The notes: generated from the letters alone by a model not told the origin. DNA of 64,000 bases from Collinsella aerofaciens (GCF_028209625.1 NZ_JAQLDU010000004.1:73499-137498), one strand, 5' to 3'; positions 53,172-62,020 are shown, counted from the first letter of the stretch. Numbers and translations are program-made.

Positions 53172-53199
53172 TTGTAAAAATGGACATCAGCGCTACTAT
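53172..53199 (+). promoter_or_regulatory. Promoter of the ABC transporter operon
   Basis: TTGTAA (53172-53177), 16-bp spacer, TACTAT (53194-53199). Just downstream, TGCACT-TTGTCCC-AGTGCA (53209-53227) is a palindrome well placed for a repressor. Confidence 0.6.
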
Positions 53200-53262
53200 A
53201 GTTCCACTTGCACTTTGTCCCAGTGCAGTGTTTCCAGCCATTTTTATACTGGGGGTAATGAT

Positions 53263-54243
53263 ATGAAGGACATCACCATCAGCCGCAGGAGCCTTCTGGT
53301 CTCCGCCGGTCTGCTCGCGCTCGCCCCGCTCGCCGGATGCGGCGGCAACTCTGGTTCCGGCTCTGCTGCCGCCGGTTCCGACTACACCATCGGCGTTCTG
53401 CAACTCACCGAGCACTCCGCACTCGATGCCGCCAACGACGGCTTTGTCAAGGCCATCAAGGAGAGCGGCCTTAAGGTCAAGATCGACCAGAAGAACGCCC
53501 AGAACGACCAGTCCACGTGTAAGTCCATCGCCGACAAGTTCGTGGGCGATGGCGTCGACCTGATCTATGCCATCGCTACGCCCGCCGCGCAGGCTGCCGC
53601 CGGCGCCACCGCTGATATCCCCATCGTTGGCTGCGCCATCACTGACTACGCCGCTTCCGGCCTGGTCCAGGACAACGACAAGCCCGGCACCAACGTCACC
53701 GGCGCCTCCGACCTCACCCCGGTCGCCGAGCAGCTCGAGATGATGCAGAAGGTCCTGCCCGACGTTAAGAAGGTCGGCCTGCTCTACTGCACCGCCGAGT
53801 CCAACTCCGACGTCCAAATCAAGGCCGCCAAGAAGGAGCTCAACAAGCTGGGCCTCGAGTACACCGACTTCACCGTCTCGAGCTCCAACGAGATTCAGTC
53901 CGTCGTCGAGTCCGCCGTGGGCAAGGTCGACGCACTCTACTCCCCCACTGACAACACCATCGCCGCGGGTGCTTCGCAGGTCGGCCAGATCTGCAAGGAG
54001 AACAAGCTCCCCTTCGTGACTGGCGAGGAGGGTATGTGCATGGCCGGCGGCCTGTTCACCCTCTCCATCAACTATAAGGACCTGGGCTACGCCGCGGGCG
54101 AGATGGCCGTTAAGATCCTGAAGGGCGAGGCCAAGCCCGAGGATATGCCGATCAAGCACCTCTCGAGCAAGGACCTGGTCGTCGTCAAGAACGACGAGAT
54201 GGCCGAGGCTCTGGGTACCGACCTTTCCGCTCTGGACGAGTAG
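53263..54243 (+). CDS. ABC transporter substrate-binding lipoprotein (TrpX/ABC_sub_bind type)
   Basis: 326 residues from the ATG at 53263 with GGGGG at 8 bases. Lipoprotein signal: SRRSLLVSAGLLALAPLAGC with the acylated Cys at about residue 26. The mature part is the periplasmic-binding fold of PF04392 (IGVLQLTEHSALDAANDGFV, IYAIATPAAQAA, SPTDNTIAAGASQVGQICKE). Family members bind tryptophan/tyrosine or related ligands (TrpXYZ). A strong hairpin follows the gene, so more of this protein is expected than of the downstream permease. Confidence 0.9.
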   Translation: MKDITISRRSLLVSAGLLALAPLAGCGGNSGSGSAAAGSDYTIGVLQLTEHSALDAANDGFVKAIKESGLKVKIDQKNAQNDQSTCKSIADKFVGDGVDLIYAIATPAAQAAAGATADIPIVGCAITDYAASGLVQDNDKPGTNVTGASDLTPVAEQLEMMQKVLPDVKKVGLLYCTAESNSDVQIKAAKKELNKLGLEYTDFTVSSSNEIQSVVESAVGKVDALYSPTDNTIAAGASQVGQICKENKLPFVTGEEGMCMAGGLFTLSINYKDLGYAAGEMAVKILKGEAKPEDMPIKHLSSKDLVVVKNDEMAEALGTDLSALDE

Positions 54244-54314
54244 CGCCATGCGCGGGAACGCGTCTAGGGCCCGCACGCGCGTCACAGCCGCGTTATTCAA
54301 TATCTGAGTCCTTG

Positions 54315-54343
54315 GGGCGAACGCTAAAGACCGGCGTTCGCCC
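54315..54343 (+). terminator. Intra-operon hairpin after the binding-protein gene
   Basis: GGGCGAACGC pairs perfectly with GCGTTCGCCC, followed by TGCTTGTTTC. It lies between the binding-protein gene and the permease gene and probably ends part of the transcripts or protects the upstream mRNA. Confidence 0.7.
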
Positions 54344-54447
54344 TGCTTGTTTCGGATGAGACAAAACATCCGTCCGCCGCTCTTTTATGCATTGGTACAG
54401 CTATTATGGAAAATCACGTGTCCACCCTATCCTAGGAGGTATGAAGC

Positions 54448-55371
54448 ATGCTCATTGCATTGCAGGGCGCCGTTTCGCAGGGCGTCCTCTGGGGCATCAT
54501 GGTGCTTGGCGTGTTTATCACGTTCCGTCTGCTCGACATCCCCGATATGACCTGCGACGGCAGCTTTGCCCTCGGCGGCTGTGTCTGCGCCGTGCTCATC
54601 GTCAACAATAACGTTGACCCCTTGCTCGCCGTGCTGGCCGGCATGTGCGCCGGCGCCATCGCGGGCGCCGTCACGGGCATCTTGACCACCGTCTTTGAGA
54701 TTCCCGCAATCCTCGCCGGAATCCTCACCCAGATCAGCCTGTGGTCCATCAACCTACGCATCATGGGCAAGTCCAATACGCCCATCCTTGCCAAGGGCAC
54801 CATCTTCTCATCCGTCAGCCACATGACGGGCCTGCCGCAGTCCACTGTTGCCATTATCCTGGGCATTGTGCTGGCCGCGGCCATCGTCGCCATCCTGTAC
54901 TGGTTCTTTGGCACCGAGATCGGCTCGGCGCTGCGTGCCACCGGCAACAACGAATACATGATCCGCGCCCTGGGCGTCAACACCAACTCCACCAAGATGA
55001 TCGCCCTCGTGCTCTCCAACGCCCTCATTGGCCTTTCGGGTGCGCTCATCTGCCAGAGCCAGAAGTACGCTGACATTGGCATGGGCACCGGCGCCATCGT
55101 TATCGGTCTTGCCGCCATCGTCATCGGCGAAGTGCTCGGTCGCCTGCTGCCCGGCGGTCTGACGCAGTTTAGCGTCCGTCTTGCCTCTGCCGTCTTTGGC
55201 TCCGTGGTGTACTTCCTCATCCGCGCCATCGTGCTGCAGCTGGGCATGGACGCCAACGACATGAAGCTGCTCTCCGCCGTGATCGTTGCCGTGGCCCTGT
55301 GCGTGCCCGTGGTTTGGGAGCGCTACAAGCTCCGCAGCTCCTACACGAAGGGAGATGAGGCAGATGCTTAA
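54448..55371 (+). CDS. ABC transporter permease (TrpY-type)
   Basis: 307 residues with AGGAGG upstream. About eight to nine membrane segments of the branched-chain/ribose permease superfamily: FRLLDIPDMTCDGSFALGGC near the N-terminus, GSALRATGNNEYMIRALGVN (the EAA-like cytoplasmic loop) and IVIGLAAIVIGEVLGR. It pairs with the ATPase that overlaps it by 8 bases. Confidence 0.92.
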   Translation: MLIALQGAVSQGVLWGIMVLGVFITFRLLDIPDMTCDGSFALGGCVCAVLIVNNNVDPLLAVLAGMCAGAIAGAVTGILTTVFEIPAILAGILTQISLWSINLRIMGKSNTPILAKGTIFSSVSHMTGLPQSTVAIILGIVLAAAIVAILYWFFGTEIGSALRATGNNEYMIRALGVNTNSTKMIALVLSNALIGLSGALICQSQKYADIGMGTGAIVIGLAAIVIGEVLGRLLPGGLTQFSVRLASAVFGSVVYFLIRAIVLQLGMDANDMKLLSAVIVAVALCVPVVWERYKLRSSYTKGDEADA

Positions 55372-56158
55372 GCTCTCGCACGTCAAGAAGACCTTTAACA
55401 AGGGCACCGTCACCGAGAAGCGCGCACTCACCGGCGTCGACCTTACCCTGAATGATGGCGACTTTGTAACCGTGATTGGCGGCAACGGCGCCGGCAAGTC
55501 CACGCTGCTCAATATGATCGCCGGCGTGTATCCGCTTGATTCGGGTGTTATTGAGCTCGACGGCACCGACATCTCGCGTCTGAGCGAGTCGCAGCGCGCC
55601 AAGTACCTGGGCCGTGTGTTCCAGGACCCCATGCGCGGCACCGCAGCCGACATGCAAATTGCCGAAAACCTGGCCCTCGCCAAGCGCCGCGGCCATCGTC
55701 GCGGTCTTTCGTGGGGCGTCACCAAGGCCGAGAAGGACGAGTACGTTGAGCTGCTCAAGCGCCTGGACCTCGGTCTGGACACGCGCCTCAACGCCAAGGT
55801 CGGCCTGCTCTCGGGCGGCCAGCGCCAGGCACTCACCCTGCTGATGGCCACGCTCACCAAGCCGCGCCTGCTGCTGCTCGACGAGCACACGGCGGCCCTC
55901 GACCCCAAGACGGCCTCTAAGGTGCTCAACCTGACCGAGGAGATTGTCGACGAAAACCATCTGACCACGCTCATGGTTACGCACAACATGAATGACGCTA
56001 TCCGTCTGGGCAACCGTCTGATCATGATGCACGAGGGCCATGTGATCTACGACGTGGCCGGCGACGAGAAGAAGTCGCTCACCGTAGCCGACCTGCTGCA
56101 GAAGTTCGAGGAGGTCTCGGGCGGCGAGCTCGCCAACGACCGCATGCTACTAAGCTAA
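55364..56158 (+). CDS. ABC transporter ATP-binding protein (TrpZ-type)
   Basis: 264 residues from the ATG at 55364 (GGGAG 9 bases upstream); the ATG at 55355 is too close to the ribosome site. Walker A GGNGAGKST, Q-loop VFQDPMRG, signature LLSGGQRQALTLLMA, Walker B LLLLDEHTAALD and switch His in VTHNMNDA. It completes the importer with the upstream binding protein and permease. Confidence 0.95.
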   Translation: MLKLSHVKKTFNKGTVTEKRALTGVDLTLNDGDFVTVIGGNGAGKSTLLNMIAGVYPLDSGVIELDGTDISRLSESQRAKYLGRVFQDPMRGTAADMQIAENLALAKRRGHRRGLSWGVTKAEKDEYVELLKRLDLGLDTRLNAKVGLLSGGQRQALTLLMATLTKPRLLLLDEHTAALDPKTASKVLNLTEEIVDENHLTTLMVTHNMNDAIRLGNRLIMMHEGHVIYDVAGDEKKSLTVADLLQKFEEVSGGELANDRMLLS

Positions 56159-56166
56159 CGACTTAG

Positions 56167-56207
56167 AAAACCACCACAAAGGGAACAGGCACCTTTGTGG
56201 TGGTTTT
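56167..56207. repeat. Dispersed palindrome family, copy doubling as terminator of the ABC operon
   Basis: AAAACCACCACAAAGG pairs perfectly with CCTTTGTGGTGGTTTT around GAACAGGCA. The T run after the stem and the position 8 bases after the ATPase stop make it a functional terminator, but its sequence is repeated almost exactly at 59160 and 61889 and half of it at 63903. Confidence 0.9.
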
Positions 56208-56230
56208 TGTTAAGGACTAAGGAGACCGCC

Positions 56231-58264
56231 ATGAAAAGATTCGTCCCCCGCCTTGCGTTAACCGCCGCGCTGCTTGCCGGCGTGCTCACTGGCGCACCCA
56301 GCCTCGCTTTCGCGGGGAACCTGCCCGCCGCTATTGACGGCACCGTGACCGTCATGCACACCAACGATATCCACGGCAGCTACAAGTACAGCTACAACGC
56401 AAGCAAGGGCACCGGCACTGTGGGCTTTGACGGACTGGCGGTTCTCTATAGCGCCCAAAGCAGCGCCCCCGATCTTTTGCTCGATGCGGGCGATACCTTC
56501 CACGGGCAGTCCTTTGCCACCATGAGCGAGGGCAAGAGCATCGCCGAGCTCATGGACACCTTCTATGCAGACGGCTACGACGCGACCACGCCGGGCAACC
56601 ACGACTGGAGCTACGGCGCGGACAAGCTCCGCACCATGACCGGCTACAGCCCCACCGGCACGCCCTTCGCCATGCTCTGCGCGAACGCGAAGTCTACGAG
56701 CGGCGTATGGAGCTCGAGTATCACCAAGACGCTCGATCGCACTTGGAAGGACGACGAGGGCAGTTCCACGTTTGATTACAAGATTAAGGTCGGTGTCGTC
56801 GGAGCCATGGATGAGTCGCTGGGCTCCTCGCTGCGCGCGGACCTGATCGAGGGCACGTCGTTCTCGGGTGCGGTGGACGCCATCAATGCCGAGGCCAAGC
56901 GACTGCGCGAGGACGAGGGCTGCAACGTTATCGTCTGCATTGCGCACACGCTCAACGCTAAGCCCTTTGCCGCACGGCTCGCCGGCGTCGATGCCCTGGT
57001 CGCAGGCCACGAACACATCAACCTTAACGAGAAGGTGACGGGAGCCGACGGCAAGACAATCCACGTTGTCGAGGCGGGCAGCGCCTTTGCCGAAGTGGGA
57101 CTGCTTTCCGTCCCCTACGAGTACGACACCAAGGGCACCGAAAGCACCGACGATGACACGGTGGCAGTATACGCAGACAAAAGCGACGAGAAGCTCTATA
57201 CCGCCAAGGATGTAAACGTTCTTTTGACCGATCCCAACAAGGGCTCCACCTATCAGAGCATCCTTGATGAGGTCCACGACAACAAGATCAAGCCGCTCGA
57301 CGATGCCTTTAGCGCCGCATCGAGCGAGGTGATCGGCACGAGCTCTACCAATTATTTCTACGGCGAGAACGCATCTGGCACGCACGGCTGGGAAATGGTG
57401 CGCACCACCGATTTCCGCCCCAGCAAGGAGGGCGACACCACCAAGGCCCAGACCATCGGCCATGTGATCTGCGGCTCCTATCTTGACCTGACGGGCGCAG
57501 ACCTTGCCATCGAGAACGCGGGTGGCATCCGCGGCGGCATCGCTGCAGGCGATGTGACCGCAGGCAACGTCATCGCTATCTCGCCCTACGGCAACACCGT
57601 GGAGACCTGGACCATGACCGGTGCGGACTTCCTTGCAGCGCTCGAGCACTCGCTGCAGATCAGCGACGAGTGCAATCACAGTTATGAGCTTCAGCAAGCC
57701 TACGTGGCAGCCGGCCATACCGAGCAGGAAGCGCAAGACAAGTACAAGTGGCGCGATGACTCTGGCAGCGTTCTCTCCTTTGGCGGCATCAACGTGACGA
57801 TTGATTGGACGCAGCCCGAAGGCAAGCGCATTGTGAGTGCCACACTTGCCAAGGACGGCAGCACGCTCGATCCCACCAAGACCTATACCGTCGCCACCAA
57901 CAACTACATCATTACCAACACGACCGACTTCCCCACCTTCGCACACGCCACCAAGCGCACCGAGTGGGGCACGTGTGAGGCGGCGCTGAGGGCGCTGATT
58001 GGGCAAAACGGCTGGGAGAGCAAGATGGCCTCGCTCGCGGGCACCATCAGCTTCGGCTCCGCAGCCGTTGACCCCACGCCCACACCGGCCCCGACGCCTA
58101 AGCCCTCGCCTAAGACGGACACGACGACCACGAAGGTCATCACCAAGAAGACGACCGGCAAGCTCGCCGCAACGGGAGACCGCACGCTGGCAGTAGTTGG
58201 CACGTGCCTTATCGGCGGCATCATCGTCATCATTCTCGGCATTATCTGGAAGCGTCGACGCTAA
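56231..58264 (+). CDS. Wall-anchored 5'-nucleotidase/2',3'-cyclic phosphodiesterase family protein
   Basis: 677 residues from the ATG at 56231. Signal peptide MKRFVPRLALTAALLAGVLT...AFA. Metallophosphatase domain: HTNDIHGSY, DAGDTFHGQS, TTPGNHDWSYG and VAGHEHINL bind two metals; the C-terminal nucleotidase domain has ENAGGIRGG and SPYGNTVETWTMTG. After a Pro/Thr linker (about 620-640) come LAATG, a hydrophobic segment and KRRR, an LAXTG signal of the class E sortase type. It degrades extracellular nucleotides at the cell surface, fitting nucleoside salvage. No sortase is encoded in the window. Confidence 0.93.
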   Translation: MKRFVPRLALTAALLAGVLTGAPSLAFAGNLPAAIDGTVTVMHTNDIHGSYKYSYNASKGTGTVGFDGLAVLYSAQSSAPDLLLDAGDTFHGQSFATMSEGKSIAELMDTFYADGYDATTPGNHDWSYGADKLRTMTGYSPTGTPFAMLCANAKSTSGVWSSSITKTLDRTWKDDEGSSTFDYKIKVGVVGAMDESLGSSLRADLIEGTSFSGAVDAINAEAKRLREDEGCNVIVCIAHTLNAKPFAARLAGVDALVAGHEHINLNEKVTGADGKTIHVVEAGSAFAEVGLLSVPYEYDTKGTESTDDDTVAVYADKSDEKLYTAKDVNVLLTDPNKGSTYQSILDEVHDNKIKPLDDAFSAASSEVIGTSSTNYFYGENASGTHGWEMVRTTDFRPSKEGDTTKAQTIGHVICGSYLDLTGADLAIENAGGIRGGIAAGDVTAGNVIAISPYGNTVETWTMTGADFLAALEHSLQISDECNHSYELQQAYVAAGHTEQEAQDKYKWRDDSGSVLSFGGINVTIDWTQPEGKRIVSATLAKDGSTLDPTKTYTVATNNYIITNTTDFPTFAHATKRTEWGTCEAALRALIGQNGWESKMASLAGTISFGSAAVDPTPTPAPTPKPSPKTDTTTTKVITKKTTGKLAATGDRTLAVVGTCLIGGIIVIILGIIWKRRR

Positions 58265-58315
58265 GCTACACCGCCGGGCCTTGCAGCCCCGCCGCGTAAA
58301 CCTTATATCGAGCAC

Positions 58316-58349
58316 AGAAGCCCGTCCGAATTTGATCGGACGGGCTTCT
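58316..58349 (+). terminator. Terminator of the nucleotidase gene
   Basis: AGAAGCCCGTCCGA pairs with TCGGACGGGCTTCT around ATTTGA, followed by TGG; strong stem and weak T run. Confidence 0.8.
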
Positions 58350-58392
58350 TGGTGGGTATCATGGTTGGATGATCATGAGGAGGTTTCCCTAC

Positions 58393-59160
58393 ATGGAATT
58401 GTTTGAGCCAATTCTTCATTTCTTTGCACAACGATGGGTCCACAACATCATCTGGGCCGGTATCTTGGCCATCGGCACCGCCGTTGCCGCCAAAATCGCG
58501 TCCAAGACCCTGCACCACCTGCTTAACCGCGATGATAACCCGCTCCCAGCATCGAGCATCTTCATCAACATCACACGCGCCGTCATCTGGATGATCGGCG
58601 GCAGCTTTATCCTCGACAACTGTTTTGGCATTAATGCAAACGCCCTCGTCGCCGCTCTTGGCGTCGGCGGCATCGCCATCTCGCTCGGCTTTCAGGACAC
58701 GCTGTCGAACCTTATCGGCGGTATGCAGGTGACCTTCATGGGCATCATCAAGCCCGGCGACAATATCGAGGTCGGCGGCGTGTCGGGCGTGGTCCAAGAC
58801 ATCACCTGGCGTCACACGACCATCGAGGATGCCTGCGGGCAGACCATCATTGTGCCCAACTCCAACATCTCCAAGAACACGCTCGTGCATCTGATGCCCT
58901 TTGGGCGCGTGGCCGTGCCCGTTGCCGTAAAGGACACGTCTAAGTGGGCTTCCCTTGACGCGCTGGCAGACGAGCTCACAAGCGCAACCAAAACGGCCGT
59001 CTCGCCCATCTCTGGCTTTGACAAGGAGCCGTATGTGCTCTTTAGCGAGATCGGCGACTTTGGCGTCAAGGGCAAAATCATCTTTATCGTCAGCGACGAT
59101 AGCACCACCTTCACGGCAGCCGACGCCTGCATTCGTGCCATCGCCCCCATCATCGCCTAA
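58393..59160 (+). CDS. mscS: Small-conductance mechanosensitive channel (MscS family)
   Basis: 255 residues from the ATG at 58393 with GAGGAGG upstream. Three membrane segments, the last being the pore helix with the AxGxG pattern (ALVAALGVGGIAISLGFQD), then the beta domain (FMGIIKPGDNIEVGGVSGVV, IIVPNSNISKNTL). It opens under membrane tension to release solutes on hypo-osmotic shock. Length is close to E. coli MscS. Its stop lies within the next palindromic repeat. Confidence 0.93.
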   Translation: MELFEPILHFFAQRWVHNIIWAGILAIGTAVAAKIASKTLHHLLNRDDNPLPASSIFINITRAVIWMIGGSFILDNCFGINANALVAALGVGGIAISLGFQDTLSNLIGGMQVTFMGIIKPGDNIEVGGVSGVVQDITWRHTTIEDACGQTIIVPNSNISKNTLVHLMPFGRVAVPVAVKDTSKWASLDALADELTSATKTAVSPISGFDKEPYVLFSEIGDFGVKGKIIFIVSDDSTTFTAADACIRAIAPIIA

Positions 59161-59196
59161 ACTACCACAAAGGGGACAGGCACCTTTGTGGTAGTT
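59160..59196. repeat. Dispersed palindrome family, copy after mscS
   Basis: AACTACCACAAAGG pairs perfectly with CCTTTGTGGTAGTT around GGACAGGCA. Compared with the copy at 56167, one stem pair differs (C-G to T-A) with compensation on the other side, evidence that the hairpin itself is maintained. Confidence 0.9.
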
Positions 59197-59253
59197 TCGC
59201 ATCGTGGTACCATGGTTCATATCGTTGTTTAAACGACTAAGGGAGTAGACACC

Positions 59254-61173
59254 ATGGAAGAGGCCTATCGTCAAGCACGCAAGCGCGGCGAGCAGGGACG
59301 CCGTCGCGCCATCAGCCAAAGCGAGCACCCGTACCTTACGGACCTCGACAGCTTGGTTGCCCAGCTCCCCTTAGGTCAGCGAGAGAGCGTCGGCCTGCGG
59401 GATATTCCGCTCGAAATGGTCGTCGGCACGGTTACCAAGGGCCGTCAGTCTGCCTTTTCGTGCAACTTTATGCCCCTGTTGCCATTTAGCACCGAGTTCG
59501 CCCGCAAGTGGTCCAACCTCTACGACATCCAGGTGACCGAGGGCTATCGCGACCCCATCATCGTCACCGAGTTCATGCATCGGTTCTACGTCCAAGAGGG
59601 CAACAAGCGCGTCAGCGTCCTCAAATTCCTGGACGCCCCGACGGTTTCGGCCAAGGTCACCCGCCTCTACCCCGGAAAATGGGATTCCGTCGAAAGCCGC
59701 CTCTATGGCGAGTTCTGCGCGTTTTGGCGCGTCTGCCCCCTATACGAGATCGAGTTCTCGCGTGAGGGAAGCTACGAAACGCTCGCCAAGATGCTCGGTC
59801 AGAACCTTATCGAAAAATGGCCGCAGAAAAAGGTCGACTACCTGCGCCACACCTTCCTGCTCTTTAAGCGCGCCTACCTGCGCGCCGGCGGCGACCATCT
59901 GGACATTACGCCCGCCGACGCTATGCTCGTCTACCTCAATGTGTACAACCAGGACCGCCTGCTGGATACGCCGACGGATATCGTCGTAAACCGCCTGTGC
60001 AAGATTTGGCGCGAGTTGGTCATTGCCGGCAAAAGTGATGAGGAGAAGGTCGATCTTGTCGAGGCACCGAGTGTCGATGAGGAAGAGGCGCCCGCCAAGT
60101 CCACCTCGGGCGTGCTCAACTTCTTTATGAGCAAGACCGTCTACTCCACTGCCAATCCCATGCGAATCGCCTTTATCCACGAGTTTCCCTGTGCCACGTC
60201 GAGCTGGGACAGCCTACACGACCAGGGCCGCCGGTATCTTGATGAGCACTTTGGCGGCATCGTGCGCACCGAGGCGTTCGAGGACTGCCACGATTCGGAC
60301 GTGTTCTACGCCGCCGTCGAGACAGCCGTAAAGCACGGGGCGAACGTCATCTTCTCGACCTCACACCGGCTCATGGAATACACGCTCAGGGCGTCAGTCG
60401 AGTATCCCCAGGTGCGGTTCCTTAACTGCTCAATCGGCCTTCCCCACCAAAGCGTCCGCTCGTACTTTGGAAAGATGTACGAGGCCAAGTTCCTACTGGG
60501 CGCCCTTGCCGCCAGCATGGCCGACAACCACCGTATTGGCTACCATGCGTCGGTCTTCGCCTCGGGCGCGCTGAGCGAAATCAACGCCTTCGCTATCGGT
60601 GCCTCGCTGCTCGACCCTCGTGCGCAGATTATCCTCACTTGGGGAGATGTTCCCGCCGGCGGTCTTGCCGAAGCCATGTGTCGCGAGGGCGTGAGCGTCA
60701 TGACCGGCGCCGATATGTCCAAGTCTCTCGAGGACCCCACCGCCTACGGGCTTCACCGTCTGGTAAACGGCAAGGAAGTTACCGGTATTGCTATGCCGGT
60801 ATGGAACTGGGGCCGTTACTACGAACTCATCGTACGCAGCCTACTGCACGGCACATGGGACGAGACCGCCGATGACCAGCAGGTGCGCGCCGTCAACTAC
60901 TGGTACGGTATGAGCTCCGGCGTCATCGATATTCGCTACGCTCCGGGCCTACCCTATCAGACGCGTAAACTTGTGCAGCTGCTTCGCAACGGCATTGTCG
61001 AGGGCTCCATCAACCCATTTGGCGGCGAGCTCCACAGCCAGGACGGCGTGGTTCAGATTGAGGGCTTCCCTCCCCTGCCGAGTACGCAGATTGTCGAGAT
61101 GAACTGGCTGGCTGACAACGTTATAGGCTCGATTCCGCAGCTCGATAACGAGCCGGAGGTCCGTGCCCTATGA
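59254..61173 (+). CDS. Cytoplasmic ParB-like/BMP-like fusion protein
   Basis: 639 residues without signal peptide or lipobox. The N-terminal part (about 40-140) has a ParB/sulfiredoxin-like segment (IIVTEFMHRFYVQEGNKRVS, with EGNKRVSVLK at 115-124 as in ParB box II). Then comes an all-helical stretch to about 260 and an acidic linker (EKVDLVEAPSVDEEE). The C-terminal half (302-635) is a BMP (PF02608) binding-protein fold: MRIAFIHEFPC at its start, LLGALAASMADNHRIGYHAS, INAFAIGASLLDP and INPFGGELHSQDG at its end. Exported BMP proteins bind nucleosides for ABC import; this one stays in the cytosol. ATGA overlap couples it to the phosphoesterase. Function unknown; a nucleoside-responsive regulator or enzyme is one possibility. 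Confidence 0.8.
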   Translation: MEEAYRQARKRGEQGRRRAISQSEHPYLTDLDSLVAQLPLGQRESVGLRDIPLEMVVGTVTKGRQSAFSCNFMPLLPFSTEFARKWSNLYDIQVTEGYRDPIIVTEFMHRFYVQEGNKRVSVLKFLDAPTVSAKVTRLYPGKWDSVESRLYGEFCAFWRVCPLYEIEFSREGSYETLAKMLGQNLIEKWPQKKVDYLRHTFLLFKRAYLRAGGDHLDITPADAMLVYLNVYNQDRLLDTPTDIVVNRLCKIWRELVIAGKSDEEKVDLVEAPSVDEEEAPAKSTSGVLNFFMSKTVYSTANPMRIAFIHEFPCATSSWDSLHDQGRRYLDEHFGGIVRTEAFEDCHDSDVFYAAVETAVKHGANVIFSTSHRLMEYTLRASVEYPQVRFLNCSIGLPHQSVRSYFGKMYEAKFLLGALAASMADNHRIGYHASVFASGALSEINAFAIGASLLDPRAQIILTWGDVPAGGLAEAMCREGVSVMTGADMSKSLEDPTAYGLHRLVNGKEVTGIAMPVWNWGRYYELIVRSLLHGTWDETADDQQVRAVNYWYGMSSGVIDIRYAPGLPYQTRKLVQLLRNGIVEGSINPFGGELHSQDGVVQIEGFPPLPSTQIVEMNWLADNVIGSIPQLDNEPEVRAL

Positions 61174-61880
61174 ATATCCTAGCCATTGCCGATGTAGAGG
61201 AGCGCTGCCTGTGGGAATGTTTTCGCAAGGAGCGCTTTGAGGACGTTGACCTGATTCTATCCGCAGGCGACCTGGATCCGGACTATCTTGAGTTTTTGGT
61301 CACTGTCATCAACAAACCGCTTGTGTACGTTCGTGGCAACCACGACGACCGCTACGCGCGCCATGCACCGGGCGGGTGCATTTGTGTTGAGGACAGCGTA
61401 TATGTGTACCGAGGTATTCGCATTGCGGGTCTGGGCGGTTCCATGCGCTACCGCGACGGCGCGAACATGTATACCGAGCGCGAGATGGCAAAACGCATGC
61501 GCAAGCTATCGCGAAAAATCGCACTGGTAGACGGATGCGATATTCTACTTACCCATGCACCCGTCGCAGGCATGGGCGACCTGGACGACCTGCCGCATCG
61601 AGGATTCGAGTGCTTTAATGCGGCTCTTGAGTCTTGGGGTCCCGACTATATGATTCACGGGCATGTGCACCAAAGCTACGGCCCCAACTTTCAACGCGAG
61701 CGCCAACACCCATGCGGAACGAAGATTGTCAACGCCTGCGGCTATACCAAGATCGAAATTGACGAGGCGCGCTACCCCACGCGCGGTTGGAAGGCCGCTT
61801 GGCTCAACTCGCAAACCATGCGCCGCGAGCTCAAACGCCACGAAGCAATCGAGTCTTCAACCGCCAGAACCCCCTGGTAA
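61170..61880 (+). CDS. Calcineurin-like metallophosphoesterase
   Basis: 236 residues, overlapping the upstream stop by 4 bases (ATGA). Metal-binding motifs: AGDLDPDYL, VRGNHDDRYA, LLTHAPVAGMGDL and HGHVHQSYG. The first motif, normally D-x-H, reads IADVEERCL, so the His ligand is replaced by Glu. Related to YfcE-type phosphodiesterases; soluble. Translational coupling to the ParB/BMP-like protein implies that the two act on the same signal or substrate. Confidence 0.88.
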   Translation: MNILAIADVEERCLWECFRKERFEDVDLILSAGDLDPDYLEFLVTVINKPLVYVRGNHDDRYARHAPGGCICVEDSVYVYRGIRIAGLGGSMRYRDGANMYTEREMAKRMRKLSRKIALVDGCDILLTHAPVAGMGDLDDLPHRGFECFNAALESWGPDYMIHGHVHQSYGPNFQRERQHPCGTKIVNACGYTKIEIDEARYPTRGWKAAWLNSQTMRRELKRHEAIESSTARTPW

Positions 61881-61888
61881 CTGCCAAC

Positions 61889-61925
61889 AACCACCACGAA
61901 GGGGATAGGCACCTTTATGGTGGTT
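61889..61925. repeat. Dispersed palindrome family, copy after the phosphoesterase gene
   Basis: AACCACCACGAAGG pairs with CCTTTATGGTGGTT around GGATAGGCA, with one mismatch and one G-T pair, followed by TTG. Nearly identical in layout to 56167-56207. Confidence 0.85.
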
Positions 61926-61994
61926 TTGCTGACTCGTCCGACCTGTCCATCACGGTGCTTGTGTAATTAACGAGAACACTCATTGTTTTGTAAG

Positions 61995-62020
61995 GACGGC
62001 GCTCACGTGCCGTCTTTTTT
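61995..62020 (+). terminator. Terminator upstream of the second ECF sigma gene
   Basis: GACGGC pairs with GCCGTC around an eight-base loop, followed by TTTTTTTG. It lies about 90 bases before the sigma gene and either ends upstream transcription or acts as a leader attenuator. Confidence 0.75.

Noticed and set aside
53263-56158. Nucleoside (BMP/YufNOPQ) importer
   Set aside because: The binding protein and permease match the ABC_sub_bind/TrpXYZ group, with a single permease gene, rather than the BMP group with two permeases.
56167-61925. CRISPR-like array formed by the repeated CCACCACAAAGG palindromes
   Set aside because: The copies are kilobases apart between genes, not regularly spaced, and no cas genes are present.
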